The notes: generated by a model not told the origin, from the sequence alone. Shown: positions 1 to 5,011, counted from the first letter of the stretch. The stretch: 6,176 nt of DNA from Chloroflexota bacterium (GCA_028287605.1 JAQBPI010000095.1:1-6176), one strand, 5' to 3'. Numbers and translations: made by a program.

Positions 1-186
1 GCCGCCGCCATCGGGCTGATCGCCGCCGCCGCCGTGACCCTGGCGCGCAGCGCGCTCGCCGGCGCCGCGGAGGTGGTGGGGGCGGCTCTCGCCCTGCTCC
101 TCCTGCTGGTCCGCCCCACCGCCCAGCCGGTGGCCGTCCTCACCGGAGCCGCTGCCGGACTGGCGTCGACCCTGCTGGCGCCCTGA
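1..186 (+). CDS. C-terminal fragment of a membrane transporter, probably ChrA-type chromate transporter (5' end outside window)
   Basis: The first reading frame is open from base 1 to a TGA at 184-186, giving 61 residues with no start in view. It has two strongly hydrophobic stretches: an Ala/Ile/Leu helix at about residues 1-20 (A-I-G-L-I-A-A-A) and a Leu/Val-rich helix at about 26-58. A short Arg-Pro-Thr turn follows the L-L-L-L-L-V run. The pattern of a short G-L-I-A-A-A helix, an Ala/Leu-rich helix, a polar turn and a final Val-Leu-Thr-Gly-Ala-Ala-Ala-Gly helix resembles the end of CHR-family chromate transporters. These are inner-membrane proteins that export chromate or related oxyanions. 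The assignment rests on composition and the recalled family pattern only. Another polytopic membrane protein is possible. That it is a membrane-protein C-terminus is much surer than the family name. Confidence 0.5.
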   Translation, partial: AAAIGLIAAAAVTLARSALAGAAEVVGAALALLLLLVRPTAQPVAVLTGAAAGLASTLLAP

Positions 187-192
187 TAGCCT
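187..192 (+). promoter_or_regulatory. possible -10 hexamer TAGCCT for the alpha/beta hydrolase
   Basis: TAGCCT starts directly after the TGA stop of the transporter fragment and lies 44 bases before the ATG at 237, leaving room for a leader that contains the Shine-Dalgarno. The same TAGCCT occurs at 4360-4365, and the related TATCCT and TATGCT precede other genes here. I saw no convincing -35 at the right distance. Weak evidence on its own. Confidence 0.25.
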
Positions 193-220
193 GCCGGGGG
201 GAGAGCCCAGGCAGAAGGCT
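188..220 (+). terminator. imperfect hairpin after the transporter gene
   Basis: AGCC-TGCC (188-195) can pair with GGCA (210-213) and, after a 3-base bulge, GGCT (217-220). A competing 5-bp pairing is GCCTG (189-193) with CAGGC (208-212). There is no T-tract. It could end the upstream transcript or fold in the hydrolase leader. It overlaps the possible -10 at 187-192, so both readings cannot be fully independent. Confidence 0.25.
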
Positions 221-236
221 GTCAGCGAGGAGATCC

Positions 237-1022
237 ATGCCCGTCACCCCGGCCGGAATCCACTACGACGACAGCCTGCACGGCGGCGAGCCGGTCGTCT
301 TCCTCCACGGCGTGACCCTCGACCGCCGCATGTGGGCGGCCCAGGTGGACGCCCTCGCCGGCAGCCACCGCTGCCTCGCCGTCGACCGCCGTGGCCACGG
401 CCTCTCCGCCCCCCTCCACGAGGGGTGGGATCCGGTCGAGGACCTCGAGGGCGTGCTCGACGACGCCGGCGTCGAGCGCTGTCACCTGGTGGGGATGTCG
501 CTGGGCGGCCTCGACGCCGTCGGCGCCGCCGTCCGCCTCCCCGAGCGGCTGCACAGCCTGGTGCTGGTCGACGCCTGGATGCCGATCCAGGCGATGCGCA
601 CCTGGTCGGCGCCCTTCCTGCTCGCCCGCGAGCAGGGCGTCGAGGTGGCGCGGCTGGCCTGGCTCGACGACCGCCTCTTCGCCGCCGCGCGGGCGATTCC
701 CGAGGTGGCGCTGCGCCTGCGGGAGCTTGTCGGCGGCAACGACCTCAGCACCTTCACCGGCCCGGCGCCGCGCGGCCTGGGACGCCAGGTGGTGGCGGCG
801 GCGGCGGCGATCGAGACCCCCACCCTGGTGGTGGTCGGCGATCTCGACCTCCCCGAGTTCGTGGAGACGGCGCGCTGGCTCGCCGGAACCATCCCCGGCG
901 CGCTGAGGCAGCCGCCCCTGGTCGTCGCCGGCGCCGGCCACATGCTCCCCATGGAGACCCCCGGCGCCCTCACCGACCTGCTGCGACCCTGGCTCGCGGA
1001 GGAGGTCACGGCGACGGTGTGA
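237..1022 (+). CDS. alpha/beta hydrolase
   Basis: This is a cytosolic alpha/beta-hydrolase-fold enzyme of 261 residues, a usual length for the family, with no signal peptide. The oxyanion-hole motif F-L-H-G is at residues 22-25. V-D-R-R-G-H-G is at 49-55, where many relatives have D-x-R-G-x-G. The nucleophile elbow G-M-S-L-G-G at 86-91 makes Ser88 the nucleophile. V-V-G-D-L-D at 199-204 offers Asp204 as the acid, and G-A-G-H-M at 232-236 gives His235. The residues between about 115 and 185 form the helical cap, which sets substrate choice. The family includes esterases, lactonases (3-oxoadipate enol-lactonase type), haloperoxidase-like and C-C hydrolases, and nothing here picks one. The ATG at 237 has GAGGAG at 227-232, four bases upstream. 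The gene stands alone on this strand, 50 bases after the transporter fragment. The triad is intact, so it is probably an active enzyme of unknown substrate. Confidence 0.9.
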   Translation: MPVTPAGIHYDDSLHGGEPVVFLHGVTLDRRMWAAQVDALAGSHRCLAVDRRGHGLSAPLHEGWDPVEDLEGVLDDAGVERCHLVGMSLGGLDAVGAAVRLPERLHSLVLVDAWMPIQAMRTWSAPFLLAREQGVEVARLAWLDDRLFAAARAIPEVALRLRELVGGNDLSTFTGPAPRGLGRQVVAAAAAIETPTLVVVGDLDLPEFVETARWLAGTIPGALRQPPLVVAGAGHMLPMETPGALTDLLRPWLAEEVTATV

Positions 1023-1033
1023 GCCGGGTCGGC

Positions 1034-1054
1034 CCGGGAGACCCCGCCTCCCGG
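1034..1054 (+). terminator. hairpin after the alpha/beta hydrolase
   Basis: A perfect 7-bp stem, CCGGGAG (1034-1040) with CTCCCGG (1048-1054), has a 7-base loop and starts 12 bases after the hydrolase stop. A competing longer pairing joins AGCCGGG (1022-1028) and CCCGGCT (1050-1056). No T-run follows, which is common for terminators proposed in very GC-rich genomes. Position and stem strength support a terminator; activity is unproven. Confidence 0.4.
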
Positions 1055-1084
1055 CTGACGCCGGCCGCCACGGCGTGGCACCAT
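1055..1084 (+). promoter_or_regulatory. putative promoter for a leaderless 53-residue gene
   Basis: CTGACG (1055-1060) resembles a -35 TTGACA and is followed, after 18 bases, by CACCAT (1079-1084) as the -10. Exactly 7 bases (1085-1091) separate that hexamer from the ATG at 1092, so transcription would start at or next to the A of the start codon. No Shine-Dalgarno is present. The same GGCAnnAT-7-start layout occurs at 3124 and 4997. Confidence 0.4.
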
Positions 1085-1091
1085 CGCGCGC

Positions 1092-1253
1092 ATGCCCGGC
1101 GTCCTCGATGAGCTCCGCGAGCGCGGCCGCGACCTGGTCACCAACCTGCGCGCCGGACCGCCCTGGCCTGCCAAGCTGAGGCCGCTGCTCGCCAACCGCC
1201 TGCGCGCGCTGCGCCACGGGTGCTGCGGGCACCCCGGCCAGCCGGGCTGCTGA
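1092..1253 (+). CDS. small Cys-rich protein with C-terminal CCGxxGxPGC tail
   Basis: This open frame of 53 residues starts at ATG 1092 and ends at TGA 1251-1253. The N-terminal part (about 1-20) is charged and helical-looking. A basic stretch K-L-R-P-L-L at 28-33 and an Arg/Leu-rich segment follow, and the protein ends H-G-C-C-G-H-P-G-Q-P-G-C at residues 42-53. The three cysteines in C-C-x6-x-C spacing with Gly/Pro turns, plus two nearby histidines, suggest a metal-binding or redox-active tail. I recall similar short proteins ending in CCGxxGxPGC from high-GC bacteria and Chloroflexota relatives, but cannot verify this here. There is no Shine-Dalgarno; the promoter-like CACCAT sits 7 bases before the ATG, consistent with leaderless translation. 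The high-quality promoter context and the tail motif argue for a real gene. Function is unknown. Confidence 0.6.
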   Translation: MPGVLDELRERGRDLVTNLRAGPPWPAKLRPLLANRLRALRHGCCGHPGQPGC

Positions 1254-1265
1254 CGGGTCCAGACA

Positions 1266-1282
1266 GGCGCCGGTCCGGCGCC
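1266..1282 (+). terminator. compact GC hairpin between two small genes
   Basis: GGCGCCG (1266-1272) and CGGCGCC (1276-1282) form a perfect 7-bp stem with a GTC loop, 12 bases after the stop of the Cys-rich gene and upstream of the next gene's Shine-Dalgarno at 1307. No T-tract. It is a likely terminator or attenuator between the two small genes. Confidence 0.35.
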
Positions 1283-1319
1283 GGGAGAGCACCGGCACTG
1301 ACACGTGGAGGACATGGTG

Positions 1320-1424
1320 ATGGGGATCGTCGTGCTGATCGTACTGGTCGTCCTCGTCGTCGCCGGGCTCGGGGTGCTGATCGTGCCCAGCTTCCTCCGC
1401 TACCTCCGTCTGCGCGGGATGTGA
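1320..1424 (+). CDS. 34-residue single-pass membrane protein, DUF6893-like
   Basis: The frame encodes 34 residues from ATG 1320 (36 from ATG 1314) to TGA 1422-1424. Nearly all of it is one Val/Leu/Ile-rich transmembrane helix (about 2-22). A short basic tail follows with V-P-S-F-L-R-Y-L-R-L-R-G-M at the very end. Ending in Pro-x-x-x-R-Y-L-R-x-R-x-M directly after a single helix matches my recollection of the DUF6893 family of tiny membrane proteins in high-GC bacteria. GGAGG at 1307-1311 lies 8 bases before ATG 1320 but only 2 before ATG 1314, so 1320 is preferred. The positive tail should face the cytoplasm. The gene ends only 10 bases from the 3' end of the convergent permease gene. Function is unknown; tiny one-helix proteins of this kind often attach to larger membrane complexes, but nothing here names a partner. 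Confidence 0.6.
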   Translation: MGIVVLIVLVVLVVAGLGVLIVPSFLRYLRLRGM

Positions 1425-1455
1425 GCGCCGCCGGCTACCGGAACGCCTGCGGCGC
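1425..1455. terminator. inverted repeat spanning two convergent gene ends
   Basis: GCGCCGC (1425-1431) and GCGGCGC (1449-1455) are perfect 7-base inverted copies around a 17-base loop that itself can fold (CCGG at 1431-1434 with CCGG at 1438-1441, a competing pairing). The repeat begins right after the stop of the DUF6893-like gene and runs into the last codons of the permease gene on the other strand. A hairpin forms from either strand, so it could serve both genes. No T-tract on either side. Confidence 0.35.
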
Positions 1456-3051
1456 CACCGCGTAGAACACCGCGCCGATGATCACCAGGTAGGCGAGCAG
1501 CACCAGCGTCCAGGGAAGGTTGTGGCGGATCACCGCCCCTTCGTCGCGCACGTAGCGGCTGGTGGAGACGCCCACGCTGGCGGTCTGCGGCGCCACCGGC
1601 TTGCCGACCTCCGCCCCCACCGAGTTGAGGGTGGGCAGCAGCAGGACCGGAAAGTGGAGCAGCCGCCCGATGGTGAGCTGGAATCCGCCGAAGAGGGCGT
1701 TGGTCGAGGTGTTGCTCCCCGAGAGGGCGACGCCGATCCAGCCGAGCACCGGCGCGAGCAGCAGGAACGGCGTGCCGATGCGGCTGAAGCCGAAGGCGAG
1801 CGAGTTGCCCATCCCGGCGTAGTTGAAGACGAAGGCGAGGCCGAAGATGAAGACGCCGACCAGCAGCGCTCCCCACATCTGCCGGGCGGTGCGCCGGAAG
1901 GCCTCGGCGACGCCCGCGCCACCGGGCCGGAGGGCCAGGACGATCAGCACCCAGGCGGCGAGGATGGCGGTGCCGGCGACGAAGGGCTGGAGGGCGAAGG
2001 CCACCACCACCGGCTTGGCGCCGGGAATCGACGAGCCCGCCACCACCGTGAAGCGGCGCACCACGTAGCCGGCGAACCGCACCGACCAGGGGCCGGTCCA
2101 GGCCACCACCACCGCGATGAGGATGAGGAACGGCAGCACCGCGCCCAGCACCCGCCGCGCCGGCAGGCCGGAGGCGTCGTGGACGGCGGCGGCGCCGTGC
2201 AGGGGGACACCGCGGTAGCCGAGCACCTCGCGCGGCCGCCAGAAGCGCAGCAGCAGGAGCAGCGAGGCGAAGCAGGTGAGCGAGCCGACCACGTCGGGCA
2301 GGTAGGGCCCGAAGAACTGCGAGACGGGCAGCTGCCCGGCGACGTAGCCGAGCGAGCCGACCACGGCGAGCGGCCAGCCGTCGCGCAGCCCCCTGCGCCC
2401 GCTCACCAGGAGGATGAGGATCCACGGCGGCAGCAGCGCCAGCACCGCCACCACGCGCCCCACCGAGGCGGCGAGCGCCGAGGTCTGCAGGCCGGTGACC
2501 GCCGCCAGGCCGATGATCGGCGCCCCCAGGGCACCGAACGAGACCGGGGCGTTGTTGGCGATGGCGGCGACGCGGATGGCGTCGAGCTCGGCGATGCCCA
2601 GGCCGACGAGGATCGGCGCCACCACCGCCCAGGGATAGCCGAAGCCCACCAGCCCCTCGAGCAGCGCGCCGAACGCCCAGGCGAGCAGCATCGTCTGCAC
2701 CCGCACGTCGGCGGTGGCCTGCGCGACCAGCCAGCGCTGGAACGTGGTGAACACCCCGGTCACCACCAGGGTGTTGAAGATCACCACGCCCCAGAACGTG
2801 ATCCAGTCGACGGCGAGCACGCCGGTGGCGCTGCCGTAGAGGTAGGCGCGCAGGGTGGGGCCGACCGGCGCCTGCCAGACCGTCACCGCGAGCAGCAGGG
2901 TCGCCGCCGATCCGATCACCGTCGCCAGCCAGGCGGTGACCCGGAAGGCGGCGAGCATCACCAGCAGGGCCACGACCGGGACCAGCGCCAGCAGCGAGGT
3001 CAGTCCCAGGTTGTGCGCCGGGTCGAGCACCTGGCGGAACAGCGCCGGCAT
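1435..3051 (-). CDS. lctP: L-lactate/glycolate permease, LctP/LldP family
   Basis: This is a polytopic inner-membrane protein of 538 residues (E. coli LldP is about 550) with 12 or more hydrophobic helices along its whole length. Family landmarks, in order, are: D-P-A-H-N near residue 12; F-G-A-L-L-E-G-L-V-G-F-G at 127-138; I-A-N-N-A-P-V-S-F-G-A-L-G at 164-176; P-D-V-V-G-S-L at 252-258; G-T-A-I-L at 360-364; N-Y-A-G-M at 410-414; G-S-N-T-S-T-N-A-L-F at 445-454; and G-K-P-V-A-P-Q-T-A-S-V at 483-493. LctP proteins import L-lactate, and often D-lactate or glycolate, with protons. The start is either ATG 3057 or ATG 3051. A GAGGGGGG run directly abuts 3057 but is 6 bases from 3051, so 3051 is preferred. 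The divergent neighbour is a 2-hydroxy acid oxidase, which fits uptake coupled to oxidation. The loop around 325-352 is shorter than in LldP. Asn447 stands where E. coli LldP has Asp. Confidence 0.93.
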   Translation of the reverse strand: MPALFRQVLDPAHNLGLTSLLALVPVVALLVMLAAFRVTAWLATVIGSAATLLLAVTVWQAPVGPTLRAYLYGSATGVLAVDWITFWGVVIFNTLVVTGVFTTFQRWLVAQATADVRVQTMLLAWAFGALLEGLVGFGYPWAVVAPILVGLGIAELDAIRVAAIANNAPVSFGALGAPIIGLAAVTGLQTSALAASVGRVVAVLALLPPWILILLVSGRRGLRDGWPLAVVGSLGYVAGQLPVSQFFGPYLPDVVGSLTCFASLLLLLRFWRPREVLGYRGVPLHGAAAVHDASGLPARRVLGAVLPFLILIAVVVAWTGPWSVRFAGYVVRRFTVVAGSSIPGAKPVVVAFALQPFVAGTAILAAWVLIVLALRPGGAGVAEAFRRTARQMWGALLVGVFIFGLAFVFNYAGMGNSLAFGFSRIGTPFLLLAPVLGWIGVALSGSNTSTNALFGGFQLTIGRLLHFPVLLLPTLNSVGAEVGKPVAPQTASVGVSTSRYVRDEGAVIRHNLPWTLVLLAYLVIIGAVFYAVAPQAFR

Positions 3052-3086
3052 CCGCATCCCCCCTCATCCACTCCCACGCGGACCTG

Positions 3087-3092
3087 AGCATA
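3087..3092 (-). promoter_or_regulatory. possible -10 hexamer TATGCT for the permease gene
   Basis: On the minus strand TATGCT occupies 3092-3087, 35 bases before the preferred ATG at 3051, and is the most TATAAT-like hexamer in the region between the divergent genes. That gives a leader of about 28 bases carrying the G-rich Shine-Dalgarno. No good -35 is visible at 17-18 bases. An inverted GCAT-N10-ATGC (3088-3105) overlaps it and could be an operator, but 4-base arms are easily chance. Confidence 0.35.
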
Positions 3093-3125
3093 GGCCCGGG
3101 GATGCGCGTCGGGCGACTCCGCTGG

Positions 3126-3131
3126 CAGCAT
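3126..3131 (+). promoter_or_regulatory. -10-like CAGCAT for leaderless start of the hydroxy acid oxidase
   Basis: GGCAGCAT (3124-3131) places CAGCAT exactly 7 bases before GTG 3139, the same spacing and core as at 1079 and 4999. No Shine-Dalgarno precedes the gene. This favours GTG 3139 over the in-frame GTG at 3133 as the true start. No recognisable -35, so a regulator may be needed. Confidence 0.4.
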
Positions 3132-3138
3132 CGTGAGC

Positions 3139-4182
3139 GTGGACGTGGAGCTTCCCTGGGACCCGGCCGCGCTCGAGGCGGCGGCGCGCGAGCGGCTGCC
3201 GGCGATCGCCTACGCCTACTTCGCCGCGGGCGCGGGGATGGAGAGCAGCGTCGCCGCCAACCCGCGGGCGTGGGGGCGGTGGTGGCTGCGGCCGCGAGTG
3301 CTGGTCGACGCCGGGGCGGTGAGCACCGCGACCACGGTGCTGGGGACGCCGATCGCCCTCCCCGTCATGCTCGCGCCCTGCGCCTTCCACCGCCTCGCGC
3401 ACGCCGACGCGGAGGCGGCCACGGCGCGGGCGGCGGCGGCGGCGGGCACGGTGATGATGGTCTCGACCCACAGCTCCCTGCCGCTCGAGCAGGTGGTCCC
3501 CCATGCCACCGCCGGCGCCTGGTTCCAGCTCTACGTCGACCCCGACCCCGGGGTGACCCTGGGCCGGCTGCGCCGCGCCGAGGAGTGCGGCTGCGGCGCG
3601 CTGGTGATCACCGTCGACGCCCCGGTCTGGGGGGTGCGCTACCGCGGGCTGGGCGACAGCGCCGCCTTCGCCGAGGCGGCGGGCTCCACGGCGGTGAGCT
3701 CGGGGGCGGCCACCTTCCTCGGGCTCGACTGGGCCGGGGTCGAGCGCATCGCCGCCGCCACCCGACTGCCGGTGGTGCTGAAGGGCATCCTGCACCCCGA
3801 CGACGCCGGCCGCGCCGCCGCCTCCGGGGTGGCCGGGTTGGTGGTCTCGAACCACGGTGGACGGCAGCTCGACGGCTCCATCCCGCCCGCGCTGGCGCTG
3901 CCCGAGGTGGTCGCGGCGGTCGCCGGCAGGCTGGAGGTGTACGTCGACGGCGGGGTGCGCAGCGGCGCCGACGTGCTCCGCGCGCTGGCGCTGGGCGCCC
4001 GCGCGGTGCTGGTGGGGCGTCCCTACCTGTGGGCGCTCACCCTCGGCGGCGAGGCCGGGGTGCTCGCGCTGCTGCGGCGGCTCGGCGCCGAGACCGCCAA
4101 CGCGATGACCCTGGCGGGCCAGACCGACCCCGCCCGGGTCGACCCCGGCATCGTCGTTGCCGCGGACCCACGGCTATCCTGA
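3139..4182 (+). CDS. FMN-dependent alpha-hydroxy acid oxidase/dehydrogenase (LldD/glycolate oxidase family)
   Basis: This cytosolic FMN TIM-barrel enzyme of 347 residues (349 if GTG 3133 is used) oxidises an L-2-hydroxy acid to the 2-oxo acid. All core residues of the family are visible: Tyr27 in A-Y-F-A-A-G-A; F-Q-L-Y with Gln130 and Tyr132; I-T-V-D with Thr158; Arg167 in G-V-R-Y-R; Lys215 in L-K-G-I-L; the catalytic base His239 and substrate Arg242 in S-N-H-G-G-R-Q-L-D; D-G-G-V-R with Asp270; and G-R-P with Arg294. A-M-T-L-A-G near the end matches LldD A-M-T-L-T-G. Loop 4, between about 170 and 200, is far shorter than in E. coli LldD, whose long insertion is tied to membrane binding, so a soluble oxidase or dehydrogenase is more likely. 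Its divergent neighbour is a lactate/glycolate permease, making lactate or glycolate the best substrate guess. Mandelate-type substrates remain possible. The electron acceptor (oxygen or quinone) cannot be read from the sequence. Confidence 0.92.
   Translation: MDVELPWDPAALEAAARERLPAIAYAYFAAGAGMESSVAANPRAWGRWWLRPRVLVDAGAVSTATTVLGTPIALPVMLAPCAFHRLAHADAEAATARAAAAAGTVMMVSTHSSLPLEQVVPHATAGAWFQLYVDPDPGVTLGRLRRAEECGCGALVITVDAPVWGVRYRGLGDSAAFAEAAGSTAVSSGAATFLGLDWAGVERIAAATRLPVVLKGILHPDDAGRAAASGVAGLVVSNHGGRQLDGSIPPALALPEVVAAVAGRLEVYVDGGVRSGADVLRALALGARAVLVGRPYLWALTLGGEAGVLALLRRLGAETANAMTLAGQTDPARVDPGIVVAADPRLS
4175..4180 (+). promoter_or_regulatory. possible -10 TATCCT for the 47-residue gene
   Basis: TATCCT lies in the last codons of the oxidase gene, its final T being the first base of the TGA stop, and 38 bases before the ATG at 4219. 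A leader of about 30 bases with a strong Shine-Dalgarno would result. No -35 match at normal distance; the gene could also be read from the oxidase transcript. Confidence 0.3.
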
Positions 4183-4218
4183 GACGGTCGAGGTCGGGCC
4201 AACAGGAGGGCGGACGCG

Positions 4219-4362
4219 ATGGGCTTCCTGAGCAAGCCGGTGAGGACCGTCGAGGTGCCCGAGCCGTCCCGGGTGCCGCTGCCCGAGCCGGTGCCCGGCC
4301 CCCGCCGCGAGCGCGACCCCGCACCGCGCCGCGAGGAGCGAGGCAGGCCGGTCCCGGCATAG
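4219..4362 (+). CDS. 47-residue Pro/Arg/Glu-rich small protein
   Basis: The frame runs from ATG 4219 to TAG 4360-4362. AGGAGGG at 4204-4210, 8 bases before the ATG, is the best Shine-Dalgarno in the window and is the main reason to call this a gene. The protein starts M-G-F-L-S-K-P-V-R-T-V-E-V, a short hydrophobic and basic head. It continues with proline-rich, highly charged sequence (repeats of L-P-E-P-V-P and R-R-E type) that is probably disordered. There is no membrane helix, cysteine or known domain. Similar short proteins with an M-G-F/W-x-x-x-P-x-R head and an acidic/proline tail occur, as far as I recall, in high-GC bacteria; I cannot verify this. It starts 36 bases after the oxidase stop, so co-transcription is possible. 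Function unknown. Confidence 0.55.
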   Translation: MGFLSKPVRTVEVPEPSRVPLPEPVPGPRRERDPAPRREERGRPVPA

Positions 4363-4365
4363 CCT
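4360..4365 (+). promoter_or_regulatory. possible -10 TAGCCT overlapping a stop codon
   Basis: TAGCCT starts with the TAG stop of the 47-residue gene and matches the hexamer at 187-192 exactly. It lies only 3 bases before the GTG at 4369, too close for a transcript starting ahead of that codon. If it is a real -10, the next gene would more likely begin at the in-frame GTG 4399. Low confidence. Confidence 0.2.
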
Positions 4366-4368
4366 GAG

Positions 4369-4995
4369 GTGCGCCTCCTCCGCGCCACCGCCCGCCGCGT
4401 GAAGAGCAGGCCGGCCCCATCGCTCGACGGCCCCGTCGCCGGGGTGCGCGCCTGGATCGCCGCCGAGGAGGCGTCGGGCGCGGTGGTGCTGCGCAGCCAG
4501 GTCCTCCCCCACTCCGCCTGGCGGTCGGCGACGGAGACGGCGGCATGCGGCCTTGGCCGGATGCCCCACGACGCCCCCGACGAGCGCTGCGAGTGCGGCC
4601 TGTACGCCTGGTGGCGGCTGGACGACACCGCCGTCGGCCAGGCCGCCGACGCGGTCGCCACCGCGCTGGGGCTGCACCCGCTGGGGGCGGTGCTCGGTGC
4701 GGTGATGGGCTGGGGCGAGCGGGTCGTGCTCCACCGCGAGGGCTGGCGCGCCGGCCGGGCCCGGATCGTGGCCCTGTCGGCCCCCGACCGCGAGTGCTGC
4801 GACGCCATGCTCGCCCGCTACCTCGCCCGGGTCGAGCCCTACGCCGACTGGGCCGCGGAGCGCGCCGCCCGGAGCCTCTGGGCGTCGGAGTCGGTGGTGC
4901 GCCGGGTCGCGGCCGGCTACTGCGTGCCGGTGGTTCCCCAGCGCGGCCTCGAGTCGGTGGCCCGTGAGCACGGCTGCCGCCCCGACCTCGCCTGA
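4369..4995 (+). CDS. conserved-looking protein of unknown function with CxCGLYA motif
   Basis: A 208-residue soluble protein starts at GTG 4369, or at GTG 4399, which would drop the first 10 basic residues. Visible motifs are V-R-A-W-I-A near residues 25-30, then an H-D-A-P-D-E-R-C-E-C-G-L-Y-A-W-W segment at about 67-82, then V-M-G-W-G-E-R-V-V-L-H-R-E-G-W-R-A at about 112-128. A helical Arg/Ala-rich C-terminal part ends C-R-P-D-L-A. A short protein family in Actinobacteria and Chloroflexota relatives, as I recall it, combines R-A-W, C-x-C-G-I/L-Y-A and G-R-V-x-x-H-E-R-G-W/Y-R-A motifs, and this looks like a divergent member. The Cys pair and His could bind metal, but the motif is too short to call a zinc finger. 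It follows the 47-residue gene by 6 bases and precedes the HAD gene by 16. There is no clear Shine-Dalgarno. The start is uncertain; the coding call is firm. Confidence 0.75.
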   Translation: MRLLRATARRVKSRPAPSLDGPVAGVRAWIAAEEASGAVVLRSQVLPHSAWRSATETAACGLGRMPHDAPDERCECGLYAWWRLDDTAVGQAADAVATALGLHPLGAVLGAVMGWGERVVLHREGWRAGRARIVALSAPDRECCDAMLARYLARVEPYADWAAERAARSLWASESVVRRVAAGYCVPVVPQRGLESVAREHGCRPDLA

Positions 4996-4998
4996 GGG

Positions 4999-5004
4999 CA
5001 GAAT
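4999..5004 (+). promoter_or_regulatory. -10-like CAGAAT for a leaderless HAD gene
   Basis: GGCAGAAT (4997-5004) places CAGAAT exactly 7 bases before ATG 5012, immediately after the previous gene's stop (4993-4995). It is the best of the three GGCAnnAT sites because AGAAT is close to the TATAAT end. No Shine-Dalgarno precedes the ATG. CTGCCG at 4974-4979 is a poor -35 candidate at 19 bases. Confidence 0.42.
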
Positions 5005-5011
5005 CCGCCGC

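Noticed and set aside
222..1304. Long minus-strand open frame opposite the alpha/beta hydrolase and the Cys-rich gene
   Set aside because: Low-complexity Ala/Gly/Arg/His composition, no motif, and it overlaps a gene with an intact catalytic triad.
1522..3087. Long open frame antisense to the permease gene (about 520 residues)
   Set aside because: Its product is a Gly/Arg/Asp/His-rich low-complexity chain with no domain, as expected opposite a GC-rich gene. The permease frame shows clear family motifs throughout.
3088..3105. GCAT-N10-ATGC inverted repeat between the divergent genes as an operator
   Set aside because: Arms of only 4 bases that do not extend are expected by chance; kept only as a remark with the -10.
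3102..4367. Plus-strand open frame overlapping the oxidase in another phase
   Set aside because: Arg/Gly-rich shadow of the oxidase. All FMN-family motifs are in the 3139-4182 frame.
4964..5011. In-frame extension of the HAD protein to GTG 4964
   Set aside because: It would overlap the previous gene by over 30 bases, adds residues ahead of the normal HAD N-terminus, and ignores the promoter-like site before ATG 5012.
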